A DNA stretch of 64,000 bases from Actinomycetota bacterium (GTDB lineage: Bacteria > Actinomycetota > Acidimicrobiia > Acidimicrobiales > JAJPHD01). The position numbers and the translations under genes are program-made. The notes below the pieces were generated by a model, which had not been told where the DNA came from, ran no database searches, and saw nothing but the letters and a program-made list of their open reading frames with translations. The DNA lies in NCBI GenBank assembly GCA_021325455.1, contig JAJPHD010000001.1:92306-156305 (forward strand), written 5' to 3'. Positions 36,556 to 47,803 of the stretch are shown here, piece by piece (position 1 is the first letter of the stretch; every line of letters starts with the position of its first letter).

Positions 36556-37026
36556 CTACCAACGATAGTGGGCGAAGGCCTTGTTCGACTCCGCCATGCG
36601 GTGGAGGTCCTCCCGGCGTTTCACCGCCGCCCCCACCCCGTTGGCGGCATCCATCAGCTCTCCCGCCAGTCGCAGGGCCATGGTCTTTTCCCTGCGTTGG
36701 CGGGCGTAGCCGACCAGCCAGCGGATGGAAAGGGTGCCGGCCCGGGCGGGCCTCACCTCCACCGGCACCTGGTAGGTGGCCCCGCCCACCCGGCGGCTGC
36801 GCACCTCGAGCTCCGGGCGGGTGTTCTCCACGGCCCTCTTCAAGACGGTGAGGGCCTCACCACCCGAGCGCTCCTTCACGATGTCCAAGGCGTCGTAGAC
36901 GATGCGCTCGGCCAGGCTCCGCTTGCCCCGGGAGAGCACCTTGTTGACCAGCTGGGTGACCAGCACGGAGCGGTACACGGGGTCGGGAACGAGGTCACGA
37001 CGGGGGGCAGGGCCGCGGCGGGGCAT
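36556..37026 (-). CDS. rpsG: 30S ribosomal protein S7
   Basis: S7 starts assembly of the small-subunit head. The 156 residues begin [20 protein letters not shown] and include [20 protein letters not shown] and [20 protein letters not shown]; the final KAFAHYRW is the family end. Normal length. It starts one base after the rpsL stop. Confidence 0.98.
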   Translation of the reverse strand: MPRRGPAPRRDLVPDPVYRSVLVTQLVNKVLSRGKRSLAERIVYDALDIVKERSGGEALTVLKRAVENTRPELEVRSRRVGGATYQVPVEVRPARAGTLSIRWLVGYARQRREKTMALRLAGELMDAANGVGAAVKRREDLHRMAESNKAFAHYRW

Positions 37027-37027
37027 C

Positions 37028-37399
37028 TCAGGCCTCCCTCTTGGCCCCGTACCGGCTGCGGGCCTGCTTGCGGTCGCGCACCCCGGACGCGTCCAGGGTG
37101 CCCCTCACGATCTTGTAACGGACTCCCGGGAGGTCCTTGACCCGTCCCCCCCTCACCAGCACGATTGAGTGCTCCTGGAGGTTGTGCCCTACCCCGGGGA
37201 TGTAGGCGGTCACCTCCACCCCGCTCGTCAGGCGGACGCGGGCCACCTTGCGCAGGGCCGAGTTGGGCTTCTTGGGGGTGTTGGTGTACACGCGCGTGCA
37301 GACGCCCCGGCGCTGGGGGGCTCCCCGCAGCGCCGGGGTCTTGGTCTTGTCGGACTTGGAGGTCCGCCCCTTGCGGACGAGCTGGGCGATGGTGGGCAC
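37028..37399 (-). CDS. rpsL: 30S ribosomal protein S12
   Basis: S12 acts in decoding at the A site. The 123 residues begin [11 protein letters not shown], contain the hard-conserved [20 protein letters not shown] and [20 protein letters not shown], and end with a basic tail. The two lysines whose mutation gives streptomycin resistance (in TPKKPNS and GRVKDLPG) are wild type. GTG start with AAAGGA seven bases upstream. It lies 111 bp after rpoC; I see no convincing terminator in that gap, although a minus-strand TACTAT could be a weak -10 box. Confidence 0.98.
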   Translation of the reverse strand: MPTIAQLVRKGRTSKSDKTKTPALRGAPQRRGVCTRVYTNTPKKPNSALRKVARVRLTSGVEVTAYIPGVGHNLQEHSIVLVRGGRVKDLPGVRYKIVRGTLDASGVRDRKQARSRYGAKREA

Positions 37400-37510
37400 G
37401 CTTGATCCTTTACACAGTCATACGGCGCACGTGGGCACGAGGCTCGAATCCCGGCGGGCGCGGTGGCGAATAGTAGCGGCTGGCGCCCTCGCGCCCCCCG
37501 GCGGGCCGCC

Positions 37511-40500
37511 TCACGAGGCCCCTGGCTCCGACTGGAGCCAGTCGGGGATCTCGCCGTCGGACCCCTCGTCGCCACCGGGTTGCGAGCCCACGTCCCGCAG
37601 CCAAGCGGCCAGGTCCCCGGTGTCCGAGGCCATCTCGGAGGACCAGAACGTCAGGTGCTCCGCCTCCGGTGCCACCACCTCGACATCCCGGTAGTGGTCC
37701 ATGCCGGTCCCGGCCGGGATCAGCTTGCCGATGATGATGTTCTCCTTGAGGCCGAAGAGGCGATCCGAACGCCCCTCGATGGCGGCCTCGGTGAGGACCC
37801 GGGTGGTCTCCTGGAACGAGGCTGCGGACAGCCAGGAGTCGGTGGCCAGGGAGGCCTTGGTGATGCCCATCAGCTCGGAGCGCCCCTCGGCCGGCCGCCT
37901 GCCCTCGGTGACCAGCCTCCGGTTCACCTCGGTGAAGTGGCGGGCATCGGCCCGCTCCCCGGGGAGGAAGGACGAGTCCCCGGGCTCGGCCACCATGACC
38001 CGGCGCAGCATCTGGCGCACGATCAGCTCGATGTGCTTGTCGTGGATGGAGACGCCCTGGTCCCGGTAGACCTTCTGCACCTCCTCGACGAGGTACTGCT
38101 GGGTCTCCCGGATCCCCTTGATCTCCAGCAGCTCCTTGGGGTCCTTGGGGCCCTCGACCAGGGGGTCGCCCGCCTGGACCTCATCTCCCTCCCGCACCTC
38201 GAGGTGGGTCCGGAGGGGGACGGTGTAGGTGTCCTCCTCCCCGTCCTCACCCATGATCGTGATGCGGCGGGCATTCTCCTCCTCGCTCACCCGCACCACG
38301 CCTGAGGTGCGGGCCAGCACCGCAGCCCCCTTGGGGGTGCGGGCCTCGAACAGCTCCACGACCCGGGGCAGGCCGTGGGTGATGTCCTCCCCGGCGATCC
38401 CTCCGGTGTGGAAGGTCCTCATGGTCAGCTGGGTGCCGGGCTCGCCGATGGACTGGGCGGCGATGACCCCCACCGCCTCTCCGAGCTCGATCAGCCGGCC
38501 GGTGGCCAGGGACTGGCCGTAGCAGGCGGCGCAGACCCCGTGCTCGGCCTCGCAGGTGAGGACCGAGCGAACCCGCACCCGGGTCACGTCGGGGTCGTCC
38601 CGCAGGAGGGCCAGATCGGCGTCGGTCATGACCCGGCCTGCCTCCAGGACCTCGCCCGAGGAGAGCGTCACCGGCTCGGCCAGCATGCGCCCGAAGAGCC
38701 TGGTCTCCAGGTAGGAGCGCCGGCCGGGCTGGTCGGGGACCACGCCCTCGATCCAGATGCCCCGGGCCGTCCCGCAGTCCTCGCTGCGCACGATCAGCTC
38801 CTGGGCCACGTCCACCAGGCGCCTGGTCAGGTAGCCGGAGTCGGCCGTGCGCAGGGCGGTGTCGGCCAGGCCCTTGCGGGCGCCGTGGGTGGAGATGAAG
38901 TACTCGAGCACGGACAGGCCCTCGCGGAAGGAGGACTTGATGGGCCTCGGGATCATCTCGCCCCGGGGGTTGGACACCAGGCCCTTCATGCCCGCGATCT
39001 GGCGGATCTGCTGGGAGTTACCCCGGGCCCCCGAGTCGACCATCATGTCCAGGGGGTTGAAGCGCTTGGAGGAGAGCGTCCGCTCCATGATCCGGCCCAC
39101 GTCGGAGTTGGCCGAGGTCCAGATCTCGATCTCCTTCTGCCTGCGCTCGTCGTCGGTGATGATCCCCCGGCGGAACTGGGTCTCGGCCTTCTCGGCCTCC
39201 CGCTCGTAGCGGGACAGGATGGTCTCCTTCTCCGGGGGGGTGACGACGTCGTCGATGGACATCGTGAGGCCGGACTTGGCCGCGTACTTGAAGCCCAGCT
39301 CCTTGATGCGGTCGAGGCTGGCCGCCACCACCGCCTTGGGGTAGTTGGCCGATATCTCCTCCACGATGACGCCTATGGGCGTGTTGCGCCGGCCGACGAC
39401 GTCGTTCACGTAGCGGAAGCCGACGGGCAGGGCACTGTTGAAGAACAACCGCCCCGGAGTGGTCTCGAACGGCTCGGGAGCGGCCCCGTCGGCACCGGCC
39501 CCGGACGGGCCCTCCGGCTCCTCACCGGGGGACGCGAGGTCCGCCCGTCCCTCGGACCCGGTGCCGTCACTGCCGTCGGCGGCCTCGGGCTCCGTCCCGT
39601 CGGGGGAGAGGTGGAGGGGACGGGGGACGGGGACCGAGCCGTTCCTCCATCCCGGTGCCGGGCGGAACTGGATCTTGGCGTGCAGCTCCACGTCTCCGGC
39701 CTCGAAGGCCTGCTCCACCTCGTGAAGGTGGCGGAAGGCCCGCCCCTCACCCCTGGCCCCCTCCACCATGAGGGTGAGGTAGTAGGCGCCGAACACCATG
39801 TCCTGGGTGGGCACGGTGATGGGGCGGCCGGTGGCCGGCGACAGGATGTTGTTGGCCGAGAGCATGAGGACCCGGGCCTCGGCCTGGGCCTCGGCCGACA
39901 GGGGCAGGTGGACGGCCATCTGGTCGCCGTCGAAGTCGGCATTGAAGGCGGTGCAGACCAGGGGGTGGATCTGGATGGCCTTGCCCTCCACCAGCACCGG
40001 CTCGAAGGCCTGGATGCCCAGCCGGTGAAGGGTGGGGGCCCGGTTGAGGAGCACGGGGTGCTCCTTGATGACCTCCTCCAGGACGTCCCACACCTGGGGC
40101 CGGCGGCGCTCCACCATCCGCTTGGCCGACTTGATGTTCTGCGCCAGCTCGGCATCCACCAGCCGCTTCATGACGAAGGGCTTGAACAGCTCGAGGGCCA
40201 TCTGCTTGGGCAGCCCGCACTGGTGCAGCTTCAAGGTGGGTCCCACCACGATGACCGACCGGCCCGAGTAGTCCACCCGCTTGCCGAGCAGGTTCTGGCG
40301 GAACCGCCCCTGCTTACCCTTCAGCATGTCGGACAGGGACTTGAGGGGACGGTTGCCCGGACCGGTCACCGGCCGGCCCCGCCGGCCGTTGTCGAACAGG
40401 GCGTCCACCGCCTCCTGGAGCATGCGCTTCTCGTTGTTGACGATGATCTCGGGGGCCCCGAGGTCGAGGAGGCGCTTCAGGCGGTTGTTGCGGTTGATGA

Positions 40501-41596
40501 CCCGGCGATAGAGGTCGTTGAGGTCCGAGGTGGCGAACCGGCCACCGTCCAGCTGGACCATGGGCCGCAGGTCGGGGGGGATGACCGGGACCGCCTCCAG
40601 GATCATGGCCCTCGGGTCGTTGATGCGCCTGCCGTTCTCGTCCCTGCGGTTGAAGGCGGAGACGATCTTCAGCCGCTTGATGGCCTTCTGCTTGCGCTGG
40701 GCGGAGAGGGGCCGGCGGCCGTCGACGGGGTCGATGGCCTCCCGCAGCTTCTGCTCCTCCTCGTCGAGGTCGATCCGGTTGATGAGGGCCGAGATGGCCT
40801 CGGCGCCCATGCCGCCCTCGAAGTACTCGCCGTAGCGGTCGGTGAGCTCCCGCCACAGCAGCTCGTCCTCCACGATCTTGCGGGGATAGAGGTCCCGCAG
40901 CTCGTCGAAGGCCCGGCGGGCCATGTCTATCTCCAGCTGGGCCCGCTCGCGGATCTGGGCGATCTCCCTCTCCGCCGAGCGCTGAAGAGCCTTCAGCTCC
41001 GACTCCTTGGCCCCCTCGGCCTCCCGGGAGGCCAGCTCCTCCTCCAGGGACTTGAAGCGCCGGTCGATCTCGACGTCGCGCTGGCGCTCGAGGTCCGAGA
41101 CCTCCTCCAGCAGCTCGGCCTCGAGGTTGGGCAGGTCGTTGTGGCGGCGCTCCTCGTCCACCCAGGTGACCAGGTTGGCCGCGAAGTAGATGACCTTCTC
41201 CAGCTGCTTGGCCTTGAGCTCCTCACGGACCTCGGTGCCCATGAGCAGGTACGCCAGCCAGCTCCGGGTGCCGCGGAGGTACCAGATGTGGACCACGGGG
41301 GCGGCCAGCTCGATGTGGCCCATGCGCTCCCGGCGGACCTTGGAGCGGGTGACCTCCACGCCGCAGCGCTCGCAGATGATGCCCCGGAAGCGGACACGCT
41401 TGTACTTGCCGCAGTAGCACTCCCAGTCCTTGGTGGGACCGAAGATCTTCTCGCAGAAGAGCCCGTCCTTCTCCGGGCGCAGGGTCCGGTAGTTGATGGT
41501 CTCCGGCTTCTTCACCTCACCGTTGGACCAGGTGCGGATGGAGTCCGCGGTGGCCAGCCCGATGCGGAGCTGGTCGAAGTTGTTCACGTCCAGCAC
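37511..41596 (-). CDS. rpoC: RNA polymerase beta' subunit with acidic insertion
   Basis: The 1361-residue catalytic beta' subunit. The first zinc ribbon has Cys60, 62, 75 and 78 (ECYCGKYK and ICERCG). The magnesium-binding NADFDGDQM is near residue 550, and the second zinc site uses the cysteines in CGTARG (about 940) and [13 protein letters not shown] (about 1013-1023). An acidic, Gly/Ser/Pro-rich insertion of about 60 residues (about 645-708) lies just before [14 protein letters not shown]. The tail after residue 1320 is short and acidic. It follows rpoB directly. Confidence 0.98.
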   Translation of the reverse strand: MLDVNNFDQLRIGLATADSIRTWSNGEVKKPETINYRTLRPEKDGLFCEKIFGPTKDWECYCGKYKRVRFRGIICERCGVEVTRSKVRRERMGHIELAAPVVHIWYLRGTRSWLAYLLMGTEVREELKAKQLEKVIYFAANLVTWVDEERRHNDLPNLEAELLEEVSDLERQRDVEIDRRFKSLEEELASREAEGAKESELKALQRSAEREIAQIRERAQLEIDMARRAFDELRDLYPRKIVEDELLWRELTDRYGEYFEGGMGAEAISALINRIDLDEEEQKLREAIDPVDGRRPLSAQRKQKAIKRLKIVSAFNRRDENGRRINDPRAMILEAVPVIPPDLRPMVQLDGGRFATSDLNDLYRRVINRNNRLKRLLDLGAPEIIVNNEKRMLQEAVDALFDNGRRGRPVTGPGNRPLKSLSDMLKGKQGRFRQNLLGKRVDYSGRSVIVVGPTLKLHQCGLPKQMALELFKPFVMKRLVDAELAQNIKSAKRMVERRRPQVWDVLEEVIKEHPVLLNRAPTLHRLGIQAFEPVLVEGKAIQIHPLVCTAFNADFDGDQMAVHLPLSAEAQAEARVLMLSANNILSPATGRPITVPTQDMVFGAYYLTLMVEGARGEGRAFRHLHEVEQAFEAGDVELHAKIQFRPAPGWRNGSVPVPRPLHLSPDGTEPEAADGSDGTGSEGRADLASPGEEPEGPSGAGADGAAPEPFETTPGRLFFNSALPVGFRYVNDVVGRRNTPIGVIVEEISANYPKAVVAASLDRIKELGFKYAAKSGLTMSIDDVVTPPEKETILSRYEREAEKAETQFRRGIITDDERRQKEIEIWTSANSDVGRIMERTLSSKRFNPLDMMVDSGARGNSQQIRQIAGMKGLVSNPRGEMIPRPIKSSFREGLSVLEYFISTHGARKGLADTALRTADSGYLTRRLVDVAQELIVRSEDCGTARGIWIEGVVPDQPGRRSYLETRLFGRMLAEPVTLSSGEVLEAGRVMTDADLALLRDDPDVTRVRVRSVLTCEAEHGVCAACYGQSLATGRLIELGEAVGVIAAQSIGEPGTQLTMRTFHTGGIAGEDITHGLPRVVELFEARTPKGAAVLARTSGVVRVSEEENARRITIMGEDGEEDTYTVPLRTHLEVREGDEVQAGDPLVEGPKDPKELLEIKGIRETQQYLVEEVQKVYRDQGVSIHDKHIELIVRQMLRRVMVAEPGDSSFLPGERADARHFTEVNRRLVTEGRRPAEGRSELMGITKASLATDSWLSAASFQETTRVLTEAAIEGRSDRLFGLKENIIIGKLIPAGTGMDHYRDVEVVAPEAEHLTFWSSEMASDTGDLAAWLRDVGSQPGGDEGSDGEIPDWLQSEPGAS

Positions 41597-44500
41597 CTAG
41601 AAGCTCCTCTCCCTCAAGCGTCGTGCGTCCTCTTCGTCCGATCCCCGCTCCGGCCGGCTGATGTCGATGCCCAGCTCCTCGGCCGTGCGGAACACATCCT
41701 CGTCCAGCTCCCGCATCTCGATCTCCTCGCCCGTGGTGGAGAGCACCTCCACGTTGAGGCACAGGGACTGCATCTCCTTGATGAGGACCTTGAAGCTCTC
41801 CGGTATCCCGGGCTCGGGGATGTTCTCGCCCTTCACGATGGCCTCGTAGACCTTGACCCGGCCCAGCACGTCGTCGGACTTGATCGTGAGCAGCTCCTGG
41901 AGGGCGTAGGCGGACCCGTAGGCCTCGAGGGCCCACACCTCCATCTCGCCGAAGCGCTGCCCCCCGAACTGGGCCTTGCCGCCCAGGGGCTGCTGGGTGA
42001 TCATCGAGTAGGGGCCCGTGGACCGGGCGTGGATCTTGTCGTCCACCAGGTGGGCCAGCTTCAGCATGTAGACATAGCCGACGCTGATGCGGTTGTCGTA
42101 GGGCTCCCCCGTCCGACCGTTGTACAAGGTGGCCTTGCCGTCGGGGCCGATGAGGCGCTCGCCGTCGGGGGACTCGGGGTTCAGGGTCTCGAAGATCTTC
42201 TTGATGGTCGGGTGCTTCCCGGCCTTGTCCTCCTCGTCCCAGTGGGCCCCGTCGAACACCGGGGTGGCCACCGGCACGGCGGGCAGGGCCCGGGGGTGGG
42301 TCTTGGTCCGCTCTATGACGGTGCCGTCCGCCTGGGCCCCGGGGGGGGCCGAGGTCCCCACCCCGTCGCCCTCCCAGCCCCAGCGGGCCGCCCAGCCGAG
42401 GTGGGACTCGAGGACCTGGCCCACGTTCATGCGGCTCGGGACCCCCAGCGGGTTGAGGATGATGTCGACCGGAGTCCCGTCGGCGAGGAAGGGCATGTCC
42501 TCCACGGGCAGGATCTTGGAGATCACGCCCTTGTTGCCGTGGCGGCCGGCCAGCTTGTCGCCCTCCGAGATCTTGCGCTTCTGGGCCACGTAGACCCGCA
42601 CCAACTGGTTGACGCCGGGCGGCAGCTCGTTGGCGTCCTCCCGGTCGAACACCCTCACGTCGATGACCTTGCCCGTCTCCCCGTGGGGCACCTTGAGGCT
42701 CGTGTCCCGCACCTCCCGGGCCTTCTCGCCGAAGATGGCCCTGAGCAGCCGCTCCTCGGGGGTCAGCTCGGTCTCACCCTTGGGGGTGACCTTGCCCACG
42801 AGCACGTCGCCCGCATCCACCTCGGCCCCGATGCGGATGATGCCCCGCTCGTCCAGGTCGGCCAGGATCTCCTCGGAGAGGTTGGGGATGTCCCTGGTGA
42901 TCTCCTCGGCCCCGAGCTTGGTGTCCCGGGCGTCGACCTCGTGCTCCTCGATGTGGATCGAGGTCAGCACATCGTCTCGGACCAGGCGCTCGGACAGGAT
43001 GATGGCGTCCTCGAAGTTGTAGCCCTCCCAGGGCATGAAAGCCACGAGCAGGTTCTTGCCCAGGCCCAGCTCCCCCTGGTAGGTGGAGGGGCCGTCGGCC
43101 AGCACGTCGCCCTTGGCCACCCGCTGGCCCTCGTACACCACCGAGCGCTGGTTGATGCAGGTGTTCTGGTTCGAGCGACGGAACTTGGCCAGGCGGTGGA
43201 CCTTGCGCCCCAGGGGAGCTCCGTAGCGGTCGGTCTGGCCCTGGTCGTACTCGACCACCACCGACTCGCCCCCCACCTCGGTCACGGTGCCGTCGCCCTC
43301 GGCCAGCACCACGTCACCGGCGTCCCTCGCCGCCCGGGCCTCCACGCCCGTCCCGATGAAGGGTGCCTCCGGCACGAGCAGGGGCACGGCCTGCTTCTGC
43401 ATGTTGGCCCCCATGAGGGCCCGGTTGGCGTCGTCGTGCTCGATGAAGGGGATCAAGGCGGTGGACACCGAGACGATCTGCTTGGGCGAGACGTCCATGA
43501 GGTCGACCTCCGAGGGAGGCACGAAGTCCACCTCGGAGGTGGTCCCGTAGGAGGACCCCGGGACTCCCAGCTGGATGGCGGCGCCCTGGGGCCCCCTCCT
43601 CACCAGGACCCGCTCCTCGGTGAAGTTGCCCTCGTCGTCCAGGGCGGCGTTGGCCTGGGCGATGACGTGCTTCTCCTCCTCGTCGGCGGCCAGGTAGACG
43701 ATCTCGTCGGTGACCCTGCCGTCCACCACCTTGCGGTACGGGGTCTCGATGAAGCCGTACTCGTTGACCCGGGCATAGGTGGCGAGAGCCCCGATGAGGC
43801 CGATGTTCGGCCCCTCGGGGGTCTCGATGGGGCACATGCGCCCGTAGTGCGAGGTGTGCACGTCCCGGACCTCGAAGCCGGCCCGCTCCCGGGACAGGCC
43901 GCCCGGGCCCAGGGCCGACAGGCGCCTCTTGTGGGCCAGCCCGGACAGCGGGTTGTGCTGGTCCATGAACTGGGACAGCTGGCTGGTCCCGAAGAACTCC
44001 TTGATGGCGGCCACCACGGGCCGGATGTTTATGAGGGTCTGGGGGGTGATGGCCTCCACGTCCTGGGTGGTCATGCGCTCCCGGACCACCCTCTCCATGC
44101 GGGACAGCCCCACCCTCACCTGGTTCTGGATGAGCTCACCCACCGAGCGGATGCGGCGGTTGGCGAAGTGGTCCTGGTCGTCCAGGCGGTAGCCCGGCTC
44201 GTTCATGGCCAGGTGCAGCATGTAGCTGGCTGCCGCCAGGACCTCGGACGGGGACAGGACGCTCTGGCCGGGGGCGGGGCGCTCGAGGTCGATCCCGAAC
44301 AGCTCGGCGCAGCGGTCGATCTCCGGCCCCAGCTTGCGGTCCAGCTTGTAGCGGCCGACCCGGGTGAGGTCGTAGCGCTTGGAGCTGAAGAAGGCGTACT
44401 CGAAGTAGTTCCTGGCCGCCTCCACCGAGGGCGGCTCGCCTGGGCGGGTGCGCTTGTAGATCTCGAGCAGGGCCTCCTCCCTGGTGGGGGCCAGGTCCCG

Positions 44501-45199
44501 CTCGTGCTCCCACTGCGGCTCGAGGAAGTCGAAGTGGCGCACGAAGCTGGTGAGGAAGGCCTCGTCCTCGTAGCCGAGGGCGCGCAGGAAGACGAAGAGG
44601 GACAGCCGCCGCTTGCGGGCCACCCGGGCCCCGGCGGTGATGTCCCTGCCCGGCTTGGCCTCCAGGTCGAACTCGATCCACTCCCCGCGGTAGGGATGGA
44701 TGGTGCCTGTCACGAGAGTCTTGGGGTCGCGCCCCCTCTGGAAGAGGACCCCCGGGGAGCGCACCAGCTGGGAGACCACGACCCGCTCCGTGCCGTTGAC
44801 GATGAAGGTGCCCTTGTCGGTCATCATGGGGAAGTCGCCCATGAAGACCGTCTGCTCCTTGATCTCGCCGGTCTTGGCGTTCATGAACCGGGCCCTCACG
44901 AAGATGGGCGCGGCGTAGGTCATGTCCTTTTCCTTGCACTCCTCCACCGAGAACTTGGGCGGGGGGCGCAGGTCGATGTCGTCGGGGTCGAACTCCAGCT
45001 CCAGCTTGAGCTCGCCGGTGAAGTCCTCGATGGGGCTGATGTCGCGGAAGGTCTCCGCCAGCCCCTTGTCGAGGAACCACTGGAACGAGTCCCGCTGGAT
45101 GGCGATGAGGTCCGGCAGGGGCAGGGCCTCGTCGAGGTTGGCGAACGAAAAGCGTTCCGGGAGGGTGGAACGAGCGGGCAAGGGCCTACTCCTTGGCAC
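41597..45199 (-). CDS. rpoB: RNA polymerase beta subunit
   Basis: The 1200-residue beta subunit. The rifampicin pocket ([20 protein letters not shown] then [18 protein letters not shown], about residues 400-435) has the wild-type Asp, His and Ser at the usual resistance positions. [20 protein letters not shown] near 876 and the C-terminal [20 protein letters not shown] are conserved. The longest start is GTG 45199. However, AAGGAG lies seven bases before an in-frame TTG at 45181, so translation may begin there (six residues shorter). A promoter lies about 100 bp upstream at 45309-45337. Confidence 0.98.
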   Translation of the reverse strand: MPRSRPLPARSTLPERFSFANLDEALPLPDLIAIQRDSFQWFLDKGLAETFRDISPIEDFTGELKLELEFDPDDIDLRPPPKFSVEECKEKDMTYAAPIFVRARFMNAKTGEIKEQTVFMGDFPMMTDKGTFIVNGTERVVVSQLVRSPGVLFQRGRDPKTLVTGTIHPYRGEWIEFDLEAKPGRDITAGARVARKRRLSLFVFLRALGYEDEAFLTSFVRHFDFLEPQWEHERDLAPTREEALLEIYKRTRPGEPPSVEAARNYFEYAFFSSKRYDLTRVGRYKLDRKLGPEIDRCAELFGIDLERPAPGQSVLSPSEVLAAASYMLHLAMNEPGYRLDDQDHFANRRIRSVGELIQNQVRVGLSRMERVVRERMTTQDVEAITPQTLINIRPVVAAIKEFFGTSQLSQFMDQHNPLSGLAHKRRLSALGPGGLSRERAGFEVRDVHTSHYGRMCPIETPEGPNIGLIGALATYARVNEYGFIETPYRKVVDGRVTDEIVYLAADEEEKHVIAQANAALDDEGNFTEERVLVRRGPQGAAIQLGVPGSSYGTTSEVDFVPPSEVDLMDVSPKQIVSVSTALIPFIEHDDANRALMGANMQKQAVPLLVPEAPFIGTGVEARAARDAGDVVLAEGDGTVTEVGGESVVVEYDQGQTDRYGAPLGRKVHRLAKFRRSNQNTCINQRSVVYEGQRVAKGDVLADGPSTYQGELGLGKNLLVAFMPWEGYNFEDAIILSERLVRDDVLTSIHIEEHEVDARDTKLGAEEITRDIPNLSEEILADLDERGIIRIGAEVDAGDVLVGKVTPKGETELTPEERLLRAIFGEKAREVRDTSLKVPHGETGKVIDVRVFDREDANELPPGVNQLVRVYVAQKRKISEGDKLAGRHGNKGVISKILPVEDMPFLADGTPVDIILNPLGVPSRMNVGQVLESHLGWAARWGWEGDGVGTSAPPGAQADGTVIERTKTHPRALPAVPVATPVFDGAHWDEEDKAGKHPTIKKIFETLNPESPDGERLIGPDGKATLYNGRTGEPYDNRISVGYVYMLKLAHLVDDKIHARSTGPYSMITQQPLGGKAQFGGQRFGEMEVWALEAYGSAYALQELLTIKSDDVLGRVKVYEAIVKGENIPEPGIPESFKVLIKEMQSLCLNVEVLSTTGEEIEMRELDEDVFRTAEELGIDISRPERGSDEEDARRLRERSF

Positions 45200-45308
45200 G
45201 GGGGGTCGTCAACGGGCCGTAGGGACGCACGGACAGGCGTTCACCGGGGCGCGCGCCAGCAGGCGCTCAAGGCTCGGGTGAGCGGGCTGAGGACCACGGC
45301 AACCGGAC

Positions 45309-45337
45309 AGCATACTCGCTGGCGCGCAAGAGGTCAA
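45309..45337 (-). promoter_or_regulatory. rpoBC promoter
   Basis: Minus-strand -35 TTGACC (45332-45337) and -10 TATGCT (45309-45314) are separated by exactly 17 bp, five of six and four of six matches to consensus. Transcription would start near 45302, giving a leader of about 100-120 bases. The rest of the 249-bp rplL-rpoB gap shows no gene. Confidence 0.8.
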
Positions 45338-45448
45338 CCCCCTCCGGGACAGATCCCCAGGGAAGGGTAGGCCAGGCTCGGGCGCCAGTCAAGGGCCGTC
45401 CGGGGGACGCCGGTGGTGGGCCTCCCAGCTCCGTGAGCCCAAGAGGTT

Positions 45449-45847
45449 CTACTTGAGCTCGACGGTGGCGCCGGCCCCCTCCAGCTGGGCCTTGGCCTTC
45501 TCGGCGTCCTCCTTGGACACCTTCTCCAGCACCGGCTTGGGGGCACTGTCCACCAGGTCCTTGGCCTCCTTGAGGCCCAGGCTGGTGAGAGCCCTCACCT
45601 CCTTGATGACCTGGATCTTCTTGTCCCCGACGGTGGCCAGGATCACGTCGAACTCGTCCTGCTCCTCCTCGGCCGGGGCGGCCTCGCCGGCCGCCGCCGG
45701 GCCACCGGCACCGGCCGCAGCCACCGCCACGGGGGCGGCCGCCGTCACGCCGAAGCGCTCCTCGAACTCCTTCAGCAGCTCGGACAGCTCGATGACCGAC
45801 ATGCTGGCGATGCCGTCCAGGATCTCTTCCTTGGTCAGTGTGGCCAT
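45449..45847 (-). CDS. rplL: 50S ribosomal protein L7/L12
   Basis: L7/L12 of the stalk that recruits translation factors. The 132 residues have the N-terminal dimerisation domain ([20 protein letters not shown]), an Ala/Gly-rich hinge (about 45-60), and the C-domain ([40 protein letters not shown]). Normal length. It follows rplJ by 12 bp. Confidence 0.98.
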   Translation of the reverse strand: MATLTKEEILDGIASMSVIELSELLKEFEERFGVTAAAPVAVAAAGAGGPAAAGEAAPAEEEQDEFDVILATVGDKKIQVIKEVRALTSLGLKEAKDLVDSAPKPVLEKVSKEDAEKAKAQLEGAGATVELK

Positions 45848-45859
45848 GGGTCCTCTTTC

Positions 45860-46423
45860 CTACCTTTCTTGGTCTTGGTCTGTCTCTGGGGTCGCGCCAC
45901 CGGCCCCGCCCTGGTCGATCAGGGCCTTCAGGCCGTAGGCGAGGTTCTGGGGCAGGGCTTGGAGCAAGGTGGCGAGCTGGCGGAGGGGGCCAGCCAGCCC
46001 CCCGGCCAGGCGGGCCAGCAGGACCTCCCGGGAGGGGAGGTCGGCCAGCGCCGCCGCCGCCTGGCTGGAAAGGACGTCCCGGCCGAGGAGCCCGCCTTTC
46101 ACCACCAGAGCCGGGTTGGCCCGGGAGAAGTCCCTGAGCACCTTGGCCACGCCGGCGGCGTCCCCGTCCACGAAGGTGATGGCCGTCGGGCCCGTGAGCA
46201 TGGCCGCCAGCTCGTCCAGGCCCAGGTCCCGCACGGCGAAGCGAACCAGGGTGTTCTTGTAGACCTTGTACTCCCCGCCCGCCTCCCGCAGCGAGCGCCT
46301 CAGGGTGGCCAGCTCACCGACCTTGAGCCCCCGGTACTCGGTGAGCAGGGCGGCGCTGGCCCCCGACAGGCGCTGGCGCACCTCCTCGACCAGGGCCACC
46401 TTCTCGGGCCTCGGGTTGTCCAT
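45860..46423 (-). CDS. rplJ: 50S ribosomal protein L10
   Basis: L10 anchors the L7/L12 stalk. The 187 residues include EKVALVEEVRQRLSGASAAL, TEYRGLKVGELATLRRSLRE and EYKVYKNTLVRFAVRDLGLD. Normal length with a short Gly-rich tail. A 184-bp leader precedes it, in which L10 autoregulation would be expected. Confidence 0.97.
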   Translation of the reverse strand: MDNPRPEKVALVEEVRQRLSGASAALLTEYRGLKVGELATLRRSLREAGGEYKVYKNTLVRFAVRDLGLDELAAMLTGPTAITFVDGDAAGVAKVLRDFSRANPALVVKGGLLGRDVLSSQAAAALADLPSREVLLARLAGGLAGPLRQLATLLQALPQNLAYGLKALIDQGGAGGATPETDQDQER

Positions 46424-46478
46424 GGTTCCTCCTCGACCACCGGGCGCCCGGCGCGGCTGGCCCTCCGGGGTCGGGGGG

Positions 46479-46544
46479 TCGCCTCGTCAGGCGGGCTGTG
46501 CCCTTTGAGCCCCGGCGGACGCCGGGCGCACCGGATGTCTGTGG
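46479..46544 (-). promoter_or_regulatory. Probable ribosomal protein L10 leader in the rplA-rplJ gap
   Basis: On the minus strand this stretch runs from CCACAGACATCCGGTG through a GC-rich hairpin (CCCGGCG, TC, CGCCGGG) to CGCCTGACGAGGCGA. The purine-rich AGACA followed by a closing CCTGxCGAGG resembles the consensus of L10 leaders in Gram-positive bacteria, where the L10-L7/L12 complex binds its own mRNA. It ends about 55 bases before the rplJ ATG. A covariance-model search would settle it. Confidence 0.5.
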
Positions 46545-46607
46545 CGTGTGGTTGTAGCTCTTGGGCAACCGGGCCGGGGGCCCGGGTGCCGTCCTCGCGG
46601 CCCGATA

Positions 46608-47330
46608 CTAGGCGGTGGCGGCCAGCTCCTCGTCGGCGGCCCGGGCCCGGTTGGGGTCCACCTTTATCCCCGGGCCCATGGTGGAAGAGACCGTGACCGA
46701 GCGGACGTAGCGGCCCTTGGCGGCGGCCGGCTTGGCCCGGATCAGCTCGTCCATCACCGCCCGCATGTTCTCCAGCAGCTTGGCCCGGTCGAAGGACACC
46801 TTGCCCAGGGGGACGTGGATGTTGCCCACCTTGTCTGTCCGGTACTCCACCCGGCCTGCCTTGAACTCCCGCACCGCCCGGCCCACCTCGGGGGTGACGG
46901 TGCCGGTCTTGGGGTTGGGCATGAGGCCCCGCGGCCCGAGGATGCGCCCCAGGCGCCCCACCTGGCCCATGAGGTCAGGGGTGGCGATGGCCACGTCGAA
47001 GTCCAGGAAGCCGCCCTGGACCCTCGCCACCAGGTCGTCGGCACCCACCACCTCGGCCCCCGCTTCGCGGGCCTCAGCGGCGGCGGGGCCGGCGGCGAAG
47101 ACCGCCACCCGCACGGGCTTGCCGGTCCCGGCCGGCAGGGCGACCGTGCCCCGCACGATCTGGTCGGCGCGGCGGGGGTCCACGCCCAGGCGCACGGCCA
47201 GCTCCACCGTCTCGTCGAAGCGGGCCGGGGCCAGGCTCTTCACCAGGTCGATGGCCTCGCCCGGGGAGTGCAGGCGTTGGCGGTCGTAGCGGCGGGTGGC
47301 GTCGACGTGCTTCTTGCCCCTGGCGGGCAT
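46608..47330 (-). CDS. rplA: 50S ribosomal protein L1
   Basis: L1 of the L1 stalk at the E site. The 240 residues include [60 protein letters not shown] and [13 protein letters not shown], which are diagnostic. Normal length. It starts 17 bp after rplK. Confidence 0.98.
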   Translation of the reverse strand: MPARGKKHVDATRRYDRQRLHSPGEAIDLVKSLAPARFDETVELAVRLGVDPRRADQIVRGTVALPAGTGKPVRVAVFAAGPAAAEAREAGAEVVGADDLVARVQGGFLDFDVAIATPDLMGQVGRLGRILGPRGLMPNPKTGTVTPEVGRAVREFKAGRVEYRTDKVGNIHVPLGKVSFDRAKLLENMRAVMDELIRAKPAAAKGRYVRSVTVSSTMGPGIKVDPNRARAADEELAATA

Positions 47331-47347
47331 GGCTTCCTCCTTGCCTC

Positions 47348-47773
47348 TCAGCTGACGGTGATGCCCATGGACCGGGCCGTGCCCGCCACCTGGCGCTTGG
47401 CCGACTCCAGGTCGTTGGCGTTCAGATCCGGCATCTTCACCTGGGCGATCTCGGCCAGCTGGGCGTCGCTGATGGTGCCCACCTCCGTCCTGCCGGGCGT
47501 CTCCGAGCCCTTGTCCAGGCCAGCCGCCTGGCGCAGGAGGACGGGGGTCGGGGGGGTCTTCAGGATGAAGGAGAACGACCGGTCCTCGAAGATGGTGATC
47601 TCCACCGGGATCACCGAGCCGCGCTGGTGCTCAGTGGCGGCGTTGTACTGCTTGCAGAACTCCATGGTCTGGACGCCGTGGGGACCGAGGGCGGTCCCCA
47701 CGGGGGGGGCAGGGGTGGCCTGCCCGGCGGGCAACTGGATCTTCACCACGGCGGCGACGCGGCGCTTGGCCAT
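47348..47773 (-). CDS. rplK: 50S ribosomal protein L11
   Basis: L11 binds the GTPase-associated 23S rRNA region. The 141 residues include [40 protein letters not shown] and the [20 protein letters not shown] end. Normal length. It follows nusG by 30 bp. Confidence 0.98.
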   Translation of the reverse strand: MAKRRVAAVVKIQLPAGQATPAPPVGTALGPHGVQTMEFCKQYNAATEHQRGSVIPVEITIFEDRSFSFILKTPPTPVLLRQAAGLDKGSETPGRTEVGTISDAQLAEIAQVKMPDLNANDLESAKRQVAGTARSMGITVS

Positions 47774-47803
47774 CGGTCTCCTCTCTCGGACTCTGGCAGC
47801 CGG

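Noticed and set aside
34326-36851. An 841-codon plus-strand frame
   Set aside because: It is the antisense of fusA, whose identity is certain.
37400-37510. A terminator between rpoC and rpsL
   Set aside because: Only a 5-bp GGCGC/GCGCC hairpin without a T-run is visible, too weak to call.
38375-45370. A 2331-codon open frame on the plus strand
   Set aside because: It is the antisense of rpoB and rpoC. High GC content leaves the opposite frame open, and the sequence has no known domain or normal composition.
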